A stretch of DNA of 64,000 nt from Umezawaea sp042738955. Its GTDB lineage: Bacteria; Actinomycetota; Actinomycetes; Mycobacteriales; Pseudonocardiaceae. Below the pieces are notes generated by a model, which made no database searches, had not been told where the DNA came from, and saw only the letters and a list, made by a program, of their open reading frames with translations. Below, piece after piece: positions 51,749 through 59,848 of the stretch (its first letter is position 1; every line of letters starts with the position of its first letter). The stretch is from contig NZ_JBHYHC010000044.1 of assembly GCF_042738955.1 (NCBI RefSeq), positions 1 through 64,000 of the forward strand, in the 5' to 3' direction. The translations under genes were made by a program, and so were the position numbers.

Positions 51749-52315
51749 CAAGATCGACTCCCGTTTTTGTCGGTGCCACCCGCTAGCGTTCAGTTCGGGG
51801 GGCGTTCACGACCAGGCGACCCCTGCGACAGCTCGCGCGGGCCCGGATTTCACCGCTGGCCGAGGCCTCGAAGGCCTCTTCGCGAGGACCGGCCGAGGCA
51901 GGTCGGTGGGGTGGCCAGGTCCAGCCGAACGGGCAGGTGGGCCGGGTGAGGGCAGATCGGGGTGGCTGGGCCAAGGCGGGCGGGCCGGCGCTCGCGGTGA
52001 TGTGGGGTAGGTGGCCCTGGCAGGTCTTGCTGGTCGGGTGGGAGTGGCCCGAAGTTGACCAGTTGCCAAGGCTCTGCGGTGGGGGACACGGGCCGGTGGC
52101 TCCTGCTGGGAAAGCAGGTGGCCTTGCGGGCGGTGTGTCGTGCCGGGCAGCCACGTGTGCGGGGGCGGCTGGGGCCGAGGTGGCCGCGGCAACCGGGCCC
52201 CTGGATCGTTGGCCGGGTGGGTTGCTGGAAAGAGGTCCCCCGTCGTGTGAGGCCCCCCGAAACAGAACGCTACTCCGGGGGTCCGACAAAAACGGGACCC
52301 CGATAATCGATCTTG
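51749..52315. mobile_element. MITE-like element with ~55-bp terminal inverted repeats
   Basis: The left end (51749-51803) and right end (52252-52315) are imperfect inverted copies: CAAGATCGA, then CCCGTTTTTGTCGG, then TAGCGTTC and GTTCGGGGGGC on the left, each found complemented on the right with small indels. The interior (about 450 nt) is G-rich and has no convincing gene. Size and structure suggest a non-autonomous element or the remains of one; no target duplication is clear. Confidence 0.55.
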
Positions 52316-52345
52316 GAATAACCCGACGGTGGATCTTGGAATTGG

Positions 52346-53113
52346 CTAGTCGGCGCTGACCGGGAGTAGTTCCGGGCGTTTTGGGGCCAGGCCGTCGCCG
52401 GTGGATTCGCCTCGGACCAGTCTGCCCACCCACGGCATGACGTGTTCGCGTGCCCACTTCAGGTCCCTGCGGCGTTGGGTCATCCAGTCGGACTCCTCCG
52501 ACGGGGGCCACGGGGTGTCCCAGGCCTCTTCCGTCTTGTAGCCGAGGACTTCGGCTGTGCGCAGGGCCACGCGGTGGTGGCCTTCCGGGGAGAGGTGGAG
52601 GCGGTCTTCACTCCACGCCCTCGGGTCGTGCAGGATCGACATGGCCCACAGGTCCACGACGTGGCAGTGGTAGCGGTCGGCCACGGACCACAGGTGCGTG
52701 TTGTAGATGGCGATCTTGCCGCGCAGCGAGCGCAACAACGGGGTGGTCTTCGTGTCGAAGCCGGTGAAGATGATCACCTCGCTGCCCGCGGCGCGGAGGT
52801 CGGCGACGGCGATCTCGTAGATCTCGGCCAGCGCGTCCGGGTCGGTGCCGGGGGTGAGGATGTCGTTGCCTCCGCCGCAGAACGCGACGAGCTGCGGTTT
52901 CAACGAGGTGGCGAGCGGTAGCTGCTCCTCGACGATCTCGTGCAGGGTCTTGCCGCGGATGGCGAGGTTGGCGTAGCGGAAGCCGCTGTTCTGCGCGGAG
53001 ATCATCGCCGCGAGGCGGTCCGCCCACCCCATGAAGATGCCGTCGGGTCCGGGGTCGTCCATGCCCTCGGTGAAGCTGTCCCCGATCGCCACGAAGCTGT
53101 CCAAGTCCTGCAC
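52346..53113 (-). CDS. SGNH/GDSL family hydrolase
   Basis: The 255-residue protein has the four blocks of the family: FVAIGDSFTEG (catalytic Ser), LAIRGK, GGGNDI and DRLHLSPEGH (Asp and His). Family members are esterases or lipases. There is no signal peptide, so it is probably cytoplasmic. GTG 53113 follows GGAGGGG; upstream in-frame sequence is not conserved-looking. Confidence 0.88.
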   Translation of the reverse strand: MQDLDSFVAIGDSFTEGMDDPGPDGIFMGWADRLAAMISAQNSGFRYANLAIRGKTLHEIVEEQLPLATSLKPQLVAFCGGGNDILTPGTDPDALAEIYEIAVADLRAAGSEVIIFTGFDTKTTPLLRSLRGKIAIYNTHLWSVADRYHCHVVDLWAMSILHDPRAWSEDRLHLSPEGHHRVALRTAEVLGYKTEEAWDTPWPPSEESDWMTQRRRDLKWAREHVMPWVGRLVRGESTGDGLAPKRPELLPVSAD

Positions 53114-53243
53114 CTGCGATCCCCTCCCTCTGCGCGACCCGTGCCGATCCCCTCCGAGGTCGCGCGGACAAGCATGCCTCCGGCCCGTCCGACCGCGCCA
53201 CCGAAGGGTGGCGCACGTCGCCACCGACGTAAACCGAATTGAC

Positions 53244-53259
53244 CGGGAATGGATTCCCG
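53244..53259. promoter_or_regulatory. Perfect 16-nt palindrome upstream of the exported protein gene
   Basis: CGGGAAT-GG-ATTCCCG lies in the 283-nt divergent region between the SGNH gene and the gene at 53397, just after a TTGACC that could be a -35. Likely an operator; the factor is unknown. A TAGGAT at 53352 is a candidate -10 for the gene at 53397. Confidence 0.4.
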
Positions 53260-53396
53260 CGGTCTCCCGTCTTGTGATGCGGCCGTGTCTTTCCGTCACT
53301 CTTTCGAGGGACGGGATGTGCTTATTGGGCGGTTTATCGCAATTCGCGCCCTAGGATTTGTCGTCCCGCCGCCTGTCGATCGCGCCTGGAGAGGCC

Positions 53397-53828
53397 TTGC
53401 CTGTTCGCCTGCCCCTGCCCGTCATTTCCGTGGGCGCCGTGGCCGCGCTCGTCGGCCTCGCGCTCGGCATCGGGCTCGGGGGCACCGCGGAGCACCCGCG
53501 CGGCGAGCGCGGCGCGGCCGACCCGAGTCGCAGCGGTGATCCGGAACGCCGCCAGAGCGGTGGGGACCTGCCGCCGATGGACTTCGAAGGTCGAGTGGTG
53601 TCGACGTCCCCGAGCCCGTCGAGGACGACCACGACCACCCCGCGCGCCTCGGCCGGGCCCAGTTCGACGGCGTCGACCAGCGAGTCCGCGCCACCGCGTT
53701 CCGACGAGGTGACGAGCGCGGTGGGGGTCACGCCGACGCCGGAACTGCCCGCGCTGCCGTCGGTGCCGGAGGTGCCCGTCAGCTCGCTCGTGGAGGCACC
53801 CTCGTCGTCGGCTCCCGCCGGTCCGTGA
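53397..53828 (+). CDS. Ser/Thr/Pro-rich exported or membrane-anchored protein
   Basis: The 143-residue product has an N-terminal hydrophobic segment (VISVGAVAALVGLALGIGLGG) followed by a low-complexity Ser/Thr/Pro tail and no folded domain that I can see. TTG 53397 is chosen because GGAGAGG precedes it; TTG 53358 is an alternative but sits directly on the TAGGAT. Function unknown; it may be a cell-surface spacer. Confidence 0.55.
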   Translation: MPVRLPLPVISVGAVAALVGLALGIGLGGTAEHPRGERGAADPSRSGDPERRQSGGDLPPMDFEGRVVSTSPSPSRTTTTTPRASAGPSSTASTSESAPPRSDEVTSAVGVTPTPELPALPSVPEVPVSSLVEAPSSSAPAGP

Positions 53829-53889
53829 GGAAGCCCCCGCGGCCCGTCCCGGTCGGGGGCGGGGACGGGCCACGGGGGCGGTCTGGCCC

Positions 53890-54145
53890 GGTGCGGGGGA
53901 GCGCCGCCGCCGATCAACTCCCCCGCACCGAGGTCTACTCCTCCGGTACCCGAGCACCGGGAGCCCTAACCGGCGCCTGAGCGCCGGAACCCGGTGACCA
54001 GCACCGGGACCGGGAAATTAACAGGCCCCGCTCGACTTCGAGTGGGGCCCGGTGCAGGGCAGCGCCGCCGCCGATCAACTGCCCCGCACCGGGGTCTGGG
54101 GCCGACGCGGGGGAGCGCCGCCGCCGATCAACTCCCCCGCGTCGG
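53890..54145. repeat. Cluster of hairpins; three share an identical 18-nt loop
   Basis: Hairpins at 53890-53929, 54049-54092 and 54102-54145 all have the loop GCGCCGCCGCCGATCAAC. Their stems differ but still pair: GGTGCGGGGGA/TCCCCCGCACC, CCGGTGCAGGGCA/TGCCCCGCACCGG (one mismatch), and CCGACGCGGGGGA/TCCCCCGCGTCGG. Between the first two are CCGGCGC/GCGCCGG (53970-53987) and GGCCCCGCTCG/CGAGTGGGGCC (54024-54049, one G-U pair). The cluster fills the convergent gap between 53828 and 54258. Confidence 0.8.
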
Positions 54146-54190
54146 TGTCCTAGGGGCTAGAGCAGCGCCTCAGCACGCTGCTTTCGCCAA

Positions 54191-54214
54191 CCGACCCGAC
54201 CCCTCTCGGGTCGG
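54191..54214. terminator. Terminator hairpin downstream of the BadF-type kinase
   Basis: CCGACCCGA and TCGGGTCGG form a 9-bp stem with loop CCCCTC, 44 nt beyond the stop at 54258. An outer TTCGC/GCGAA pair extends it. It could stop transcription from either side. Confidence 0.65.
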
Positions 54215-54257
54215 TCTTCCCCAGCGAAGACACCCCGCCTTCGCCGTGACAACGCGA

Positions 54258-55271
54258 TCACCCTCCTGCCGCGACGCCGAGCGCCGGTTCCGCCGGCAGG
54301 TCCGCGTACGCCGAGCGCAGGCGCAGTTCGGCGGCCGGGCTGGTGCCGATGGTGTCCAGGCCCAGCAGTGCCGCGCCCACGACCGGCGGCAGGTCCACCA
54401 CGCGGATCCGCGCGTGCGGCGCGCCCGCCGACAGCCGGTCGCGCACGGCCCCGACAACGATGTCGCCGGTACCCGTGAGCACCCCGCCGCCGAGCACCAC
54501 GTCGACCCGCTCCTCCAGCAGGTCCAGCCGCCGCAGCGACACCTCGGTGAGCACGGTGACCTCCTCGACCAGCCGCGCCACCACGTCCAGCGCCACCTGG
54601 TCGCCCGAGGCGGCCACGTCGAACAGCACCTGGCACAGCGCGTGCTCGTCCGCGTCCGCCTCGCCGAAGTGGATGCGCTCCACGGCTTCGGCGATGGTCG
54701 TCGTGCCGAAGTGCGCGATCACGGCGTCGAGCAGCGCGGTGGGCGTCCCGCGGCCGTCCTCCGCCCGCACGGCGAGCCACAGGGCCTCGCTGCCGATGTG
54801 CCCGCCGCCGCCCCAGTCGCCGGAGATCCGGCCCAGCGCGGGGAAGCGGTGGGTGCGGCCGTCCTTGGCGACGGCGACGCAGTTGATGCCCGCGCCGCAC
54901 ACCACCGCGACGCCGATGCCGTCGGTGGTGCCCGCCCGCAGCAGCGCGAACGTGTCGTTGCCGACGACCGAGGTGTCGGACCAGCCGTGCCGCTCGATCT
55001 CCGCTTGGAGTTCGCGTTCCTCCCGCGGCAGGTCGGCTCCCGCGAGGTAGGCGGCGGTGTGCCTCGCTATCCGCTCGTCCGGGGACAGTCCAGCCTGCCG
55101 GGCCACGTCGCGGACGAGCCCGTCGAAGATTTCCAGGCTGCGCTCCAGGCCGACGTTCTGCGGAGAGGCTCCGGGCCCGCGCACCTGCGCGAGCACCTGC
55201 CCGTCCGCGTCGACCAGCAACACGGCTGTCTTGCTGTTCCCGCCGTCAATGGCGAGCACCCGGTCGGTCAT
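54258..55271 (-). CDS. BadF/BadG-type sugar kinase, probable N-acetylglucosamine kinase
   Basis: The 337-residue protein has the ASKHA fold: phosphate-1 motif LAIDGGNSKTAVLL, phosphate-2 VVCGAGINCVAV, the SGDWGGGGHIG loop, and the adenosine motif VVLGGGVLTGTG. Relatives include human-type GlcNAc kinase. It follows the GH4 gene by 52 nt and ends the ROK operon, so it probably phosphorylates the imported sugar or its cleavage product. Confidence 0.85.
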   Translation of the reverse strand: MTDRVLAIDGGNSKTAVLLVDADGQVLAQVRGPGASPQNVGLERSLEIFDGLVRDVARQAGLSPDERIARHTAAYLAGADLPREERELQAEIERHGWSDTSVVGNDTFALLRAGTTDGIGVAVVCGAGINCVAVAKDGRTHRFPALGRISGDWGGGGHIGSEALWLAVRAEDGRGTPTALLDAVIAHFGTTTIAEAVERIHFGEADADEHALCQVLFDVAASGDQVALDVVARLVEEVTVLTEVSLRRLDLLEERVDVVLGGGVLTGTGDIVVGAVRDRLSAGAPHARIRVVDLPPVVGAALLGLDTIGTSPAAELRLRSAYADLPAEPALGVAAGG

Positions 55272-55323
55272 GCTTCCAAGCTCCTCGTGGGCCTGTGTTT
55301 GATCAAGGACGAGCGGTCTCCGG

Positions 55324-56592
55324 TCAGGAGTCCTTCGCCCACGGCAGGAAATCCTTGTTCTGCGCGATCAACTCGTCGGCCAGTTGTTCCGCGGTGGCGT
55401 ACTGCCCGATCAGCGGGTGGGCGAGCAGCGCGGTGGCCACCCGGTCCCGTCCGCCGTGCACGGCGGCGTCCAGCGCGAGGTACTCGTACCCGGTGACGTT
55501 CGCGATCAGCCCGGAGAACAGCGGTTCCACGGGGTCGATCGGCAGCGGCACCGCGCCTTCCGGGGTGACGGTGGCGGGCACCTCGATCACGGCGTCGTCC
55601 GGCAGGAACGGCAGCGTGCCGTCGTTGCGCACGTTCACCACGTGCTGCTCCGCGCCCGTGCCGCCGGTGAGCGAGTGCACGAGCTGCACCGCCGCCTCCG
55701 AGTAGAAGGCGCCGCCGCGCTGGGCGAGCTGCTCGGGCTTGGTCACCACGCTGGGGTCCGCGTAGATGTCCATGAGCTCCTTCTCCACGGCGGCAACGGT
55801 TTCCGCGCGCGGCACCTCGACCTTCTGCTTCTCCACGACCGCGTCGTGGTTGTAGAAGTAGTTGAGGTAGTAGGACGGCACCGCGCCGATCCGCCGCATC
55901 AGCGACAGCGGCAGCCCCATGTGCTCGGCCAGCGCGTCGCCGTGCTCGCCCAGCAGGTCGGGCAGCCGGTCCACGCCGTCGACGACCACGCCGCGTTCCC
56001 ACGTCAGGTGGTTGAGGCCCACGTGCTGGAGCTGCACGGCGTCCGCCTCGACGCCGAGCACTCCCGCCGCCCAGCGCTGGAAGCCGATGGCCACGTTGCA
56101 CAGCCCGACGGCCTTGTGGCCCGCCTGGAGCAGCGCGCGGGTCACGATGCCGACCGGGTTGGTGAAGTTGACGATCCACGTGTCCGGTCCGGCGATCTCC
56201 CGGACGCGGTCGGCGATGTCCAGCACCACCGGCACGGTCCGCAGCGCCTTCGCGAGGCCGCCCGCGCCGGTCGTCTCCTGGCCGACGCACCCGCAGGCCA
56301 GCGGGAACGTCTCGTCGACCCGCCGGGCCGCCTGCCCGCCGACGCGCAGCTGGAGCAGCACGGCCGACGCGCCCTCGACACCTTCTTCGAGGCTCGCGGT
56401 CGTGGTGATCTTGGCCGGGTGGTCCGCGTGCGCCAGCAGCCGCTGGGCGAACGGGCCGATGACCGACAGGCGGTGCGCGTCCGGGTCGACCAGGACGATC
56501 TCGTCCACGTCGAGGCTGGTGCGGCGGCCTGCGATGCCGTCGATCAGCTCCGGCGTGTAGGTCGAGCCGCCTCCGACAACGGTGAGCTTCAT
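55324..56592 (-). CDS. Glycoside hydrolase family 4, 6-phospho-beta-glucosidase type
   Basis: The 422-residue enzyme has the NAD-binding motif GGGSTYTPEL at its N-terminus, the metal-ligand Cys in GLCNVAIGF, the second ligand His in GLNHLTW, and the FTNPVGI segment. GH4 enzymes use NAD and Mn for an unusual oxidation-elimination mechanism. The CN motif fits phospho-sugar substrates. The ATG overlaps the permease stop by 4 nt. It is odd to find it with an ABC importer, which does not phosphorylate. Confidence 0.88.
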   Translation of the reverse strand: MKLTVVGGGSTYTPELIDGIAGRRTSLDVDEIVLVDPDAHRLSVIGPFAQRLLAHADHPAKITTTASLEEGVEGASAVLLQLRVGGQAARRVDETFPLACGCVGQETTGAGGLAKALRTVPVVLDIADRVREIAGPDTWIVNFTNPVGIVTRALLQAGHKAVGLCNVAIGFQRWAAGVLGVEADAVQLQHVGLNHLTWERGVVVDGVDRLPDLLGEHGDALAEHMGLPLSLMRRIGAVPSYYLNYFYNHDAVVEKQKVEVPRAETVAAVEKELMDIYADPSVVTKPEQLAQRGGAFYSEAAVQLVHSLTGGTGAEQHVVNVRNDGTLPFLPDDAVIEVPATVTPEGAVPLPIDPVEPLFSGLIANVTGYEYLALDAAVHGGRDRVATALLAHPLIGQYATAEQLADELIAQNKDFLPWAKDS

Positions 56593-57482
56593 CCCTTGAC
56601 TCCTGTGAAGGTAATTCCCCGCACGAACGACTTCTGGGCGAAGAGGAACAGCACCAGCACCGGGATCAGGACCAGCGTGGTCGCGGCCATGGTGAGGTTC
56701 CACTGCGTCGACCGGTGCATGCCGCGGAACGACGCGAGCGCGATGGACAGCGGCCAGCTGTCCTGGCGCTCGCCGACGTACAGCAGCGGGCCGAAGTAGT
56801 CGTTCCACGTGTAGAGGAACGTGAACAGCGACGCCGCCGCGATGCCGGGTTTCGTCATCGGCAGCAGGACGCGGTAGAGGATCTGGAACTCGTTGCAGCC
56901 GTCGATGCGGGCCGCGTCGAGGTAGTCCTCCGGGATGGTCAGGAAGAACTGGCGCAGCAGGAAGATGCTGAACGCGTCGCCGACCAGGTAGGGCACGATC
57001 AGCGGCCACAGCGTCCCGGTCAGGTGCGCGCTGGCCCACATGCTGTACAGCGGGACGGCGACGACCTGCGGGGGCAGCATCATGGCGGCGATCAGGAGCA
57101 TGAACGCGGCGTTGCTGCCGCGGAACCTGAAGCGCGCCATGGCGTAGGCCGCCGGGATGCTGGAGACCAGCATCCCGAGCGTCGCGACGCCGGAGTACAG
57201 CAGCGAGTTGCCGAAGTACGTCAGCATCGGCGCCTTCTCGAACACCGACACGAAGTTCTCGAAGTGCCACTCGGTCGGCCACATGTTCGCCGTGAGCGCC
57301 TGCTGGTCGGACATCACCGAGGTGAGGAGCACGAACAGCAGCGGGACGGTGAAGATCACGCCCATGACGAGCGCGATGCTGTGCACCGCGATCCAGTTCA
57401 GCAGCTGGGCCTTGGTCTTGCGGGGCTTGGGAACGGCTCTCGGCGCCGCGACCTTGGGGGGTTCGCTGAGCAGAGCGGTCAT
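56589..57482 (-). CDS. Sugar ABC transporter permease (MalG type), ROK operon
   Basis: The 297-residue permease has six membrane segments and the EAA motif LDAARIDGCNEFQILYRVLLP. The N-terminus is a 30-residue Pro/Lys-rich cytoplasmic tail. Its ATG overlaps the MalF-type stop as TGATG. Confidence 0.9.
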   Translation of the reverse strand: MTALLSEPPKVAAPRAVPKPRKTKAQLLNWIAVHSIALVMGVIFTVPLLFVLLTSVMSDQQALTANMWPTEWHFENFVSVFEKAPMLTYFGNSLLYSGVATLGMLVSSIPAAYAMARFRFRGSNAAFMLLIAAMMLPPQVVAVPLYSMWASAHLTGTLWPLIVPYLVGDAFSIFLLRQFFLTIPEDYLDAARIDGCNEFQILYRVLLPMTKPGIAAASLFTFLYTWNDYFGPLLYVGERQDSWPLSIALASFRGMHRSTQWNLTMAATTLVLIPVLVLFLFAQKSFVRGITFTGVKG

Positions 57483-58480
57483 CAGCTCCTCGCCTCCTCG
57501 GAGTTGCCCGCCCGGAGCTGGCGGATCAGGATCGCGGTGAAGGCGAAGGACACGATGAACAGCACGACGGCCATGGCCGACGCGTAGCCCATGTGGTAGG
57601 CCCGGAAGCCCTGCTGGTACAGCCAGATCGGGAACGTGAGCGTGGAGTTGTTGGGGTAGCCCATGATCTGGCTGTTGCCGACCATGTCCGCCGACCCCGA
57701 CGCCACCGACCCCGCGACGATCGCCTGGGTGAAGTACTGCAACGCGAAGATCACCGAGTTCACCACGCCGAACAGCAGCACGGGCGCGATCGTCGGGAGC
57801 GTGATCTTGCGGAACTGCATGACCGGACCAGCGCCGTCGAGCTGCGCGGCCTCGTACAGGTCCTTCGGCACGTCCAGGATCGCGGCCAGGATGATGATCA
57901 TGATCTCGCCGGAGCCCCACAGCGTGAGCAGCGTCAGCGCGGGCTTCGACAGCGCCGGGTCGTTGAACCACAGCGGACCGTTGATGCCGAACCAGCCGAG
58001 CACGGTGTTCACCGGCCCGGTGCCGGGGTTGAACACGAAGACGAACGTCAACGTGGCCGCGACCGGCGGGACCAGCGAGGGCAGGTAGCAGAGCGTGCGG
58101 AGGAAGCTGTTGCCCGTCGTGACGCGCGCCAGGATCGACGCGACGCCGAGCCCGAACGCGACCCGCAGGATCGTCAGGACCACGACCAGCCACAGCGTGT
58201 TGACCGCGGCGGTCTTGACGACCGGGTCACCGGTGAACAGGTAGACGAAGTTGCGGAAGCCGACGAAGTCGGACGTGTCGAGCCCGTTGTAGTTGGTGAA
58301 CGAGAAGTACACCGTGGCCAACAACGGGTAGATGAAGAAGACCGTGACACCGACGGCCCACGGCGCCAGGAAGAGGATCACCCATTTGCGGTTGCGGCTG
58401 CGGACCCGAGCCCGCCCCCGTTTGGGGGCGGGTCGGGCGATCGCAGGCTCCGCTGTCTGACCAGGCAGAGTCGCGGTCAC
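57482..58480 (-). CDS. Sugar ABC transporter permease (MalF type), ROK operon
   Basis: The 332-residue permease has a basic N-terminal tail, six membrane segments, and the EAA motif LYEAAQLDGAGPVMQFRKITL. It starts 10 nt after the binding-protein gene. The operon encodes no ATPase, so the MsiK-type protein at 16772 is the likely motor. Confidence 0.9.
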   Translation of the reverse strand: MTATLPGQTAEPAIARPAPKRGRARVRSRNRKWVILFLAPWAVGVTVFFIYPLLATVYFSFTNYNGLDTSDFVGFRNFVYLFTGDPVVKTAAVNTLWLVVVLTILRVAFGLGVASILARVTTGNSFLRTLCYLPSLVPPVAATLTFVFVFNPGTGPVNTVLGWFGINGPLWFNDPALSKPALTLLTLWGSGEIMIIILAAILDVPKDLYEAAQLDGAGPVMQFRKITLPTIAPVLLFGVVNSVIFALQYFTQAIVAGSVASGSADMVGNSQIMGYPNNSTLTFPIWLYQQGFRAYHMGYASAMAVVLFIVSFAFTAILIRQLRAGNSEEARS

Positions 58481-58490
58481 GGCGCCAACC

Positions 58491-59831
58491 TCACTTACCG
58501 AGAGCCTTGGCGTCGTCGATCTGCTTGTCCAGCGCGGTCAGGCCCGCGCCGAGGTCCGGCACCGTGCCGGTCTGCCACGAGACGCCGAAGTCGGACACGA
58601 TCTTCAGGTACTGGTCGCCGATGGTGCTGGCGGGGTTGGACTTCAGGTTCTTGTTCGCGAAGGCGTCCAGGAACGGCTTGAACGTGTCGCCCAGCTTCAG
58701 GTCCGGGCTGCTCAGCGAGGTCTTGGTGCTGGGCACGTTGTGCAGGCCGTTGGCCAGGCCGACCAGGGCGTCGGTGTCCGACGTCAGGTACTTGACCAGG
58801 TCCCACGCCGCGCCGGGGTTCTTGGCGCCCTTGGGGATGCCGATGATCGTGCCGGTGGTGTAGCCGCCGCCGTAGTTCTCCGGCTTCGACGTCGGGATGG
58901 TCGCCGTGCCGTAGTTCAGGTTCGGCGTCTGGTCCGCGAGGAACGCGGTGCGGTACTCGCCGTCGATCATCATCGCGACCTTGCCGGCGTGGAAGCCGTT
59001 GTCCGCGCTGTACTCCTGGCCGAGGCCCGCGGTGAACTTCTGCAGGTTGTCCCAGCCGTAGAAGTCGATGAGCTCCTTCTGCCAGGTGAACATGTCCTTC
59101 CAGCCCTGGTCGGTGCCCAGGATGGACTTGCCGTCCTTGTCGATCCACTTCGCGTCGAACGCCGTCGCGACGATCTGCGGCTTGAACGCGTAGAAGCCCA
59201 TCTGCGGCAGGAAGCCCGCGACCTCGATGGAGCCGTCGGCGGCCTTGACGGTGGTCTTCTTGGCGAAGTCGAGCAGCTCGGCCGTGGTCTTCGGCGGGCT
59301 GGTCAGCCCGGCCTTCGCGAGCAGGTCCTTGTTGTAGTACAGGCCGTAGACGTCGGCGAGCATCGGCAGCGCGACCCGCTTGCCGTCGTACTCGGTGTAG
59401 TCGCGGACCGCCTGGGGGATGTCCTCCAGGTTGTACTTGTCGCGCTCGATGTAGGGCTTCAGGTCCTGCCACGCGCCGGAGGACGCGAACTGGCCGATGT
59501 TGTCCGTGGTGAACGAGATCGCCACGTCCGGCGGGTTGCCGCTGCGGATCGACTGGGTGATCTTGTCGTCGTCCTGGCTGCCCTGGTTGTCGATCGTGAT
59601 GTTCGTGTGCTTGCCGTGGTACTTGTCCAGCGCTTCCTTGAGGATCCCCAGCTCGCGGTCGGAGAAGTTGCTCCAGACCTGGACCGTGACGGCCTGGTCC
59701 GCTCCGGGCGCCGCGGCGGGGCCGGACGCGGCGCCGCCACCGGCGGTGCACGCGGCGGCCATCATGCCCGCTGTCGTGATGAGCAGTGCTGACCGGAAGC
59801 GAAGCCGCGAACGGCCTGCCTTGGTGCGCAT
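58491..59831 (-). CDS. Sugar ABC transporter substrate-binding lipoprotein, ROK operon
   Basis: The 446-residue protein has a signal peptide ending in the lipobox AAAC, then a family 1 solute-binding domain (VQVWSNFSDRELGIL, RVALPMLADVYGLYYNKDLL, GGYTTGTIIGIPKG). The likely ligand is a beta-glucoside or amino-sugar disaccharide, judging by the GH4 and kinase genes. ATG 59831 follows GGAGGG. It begins 17 nt after the ROK gene. Confidence 0.9.
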   Translation of the reverse strand: MRTKAGRSRLRFRSALLITTAGMMAAACTAGGGAASGPAAAPGADQAVTVQVWSNFSDRELGILKEALDKYHGKHTNITIDNQGSQDDDKITQSIRSGNPPDVAISFTTDNIGQFASSGAWQDLKPYIERDKYNLEDIPQAVRDYTEYDGKRVALPMLADVYGLYYNKDLLAKAGLTSPPKTTAELLDFAKKTTVKAADGSIEVAGFLPQMGFYAFKPQIVATAFDAKWIDKDGKSILGTDQGWKDMFTWQKELIDFYGWDNLQKFTAGLGQEYSADNGFHAGKVAMMIDGEYRTAFLADQTPNLNYGTATIPTSKPENYGGGYTTGTIIGIPKGAKNPGAAWDLVKYLTSDTDALVGLANGLHNVPSTKTSLSSPDLKLGDTFKPFLDAFANKNLKSNPASTIGDQYLKIVSDFGVSWQTGTVPDLGAGLTALDKQIDDAKALGK

Positions 59832-59848
59832 TGGCCCTCCTGGGAGAT

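Noticed and set aside
51783..52511. A 242-codon reverse frame across the MITE-like element
   Set aside because: Crosses a terminal inverted repeat and the end of the SGNH gene, is Pro/Arg-rich, and has no family motif.
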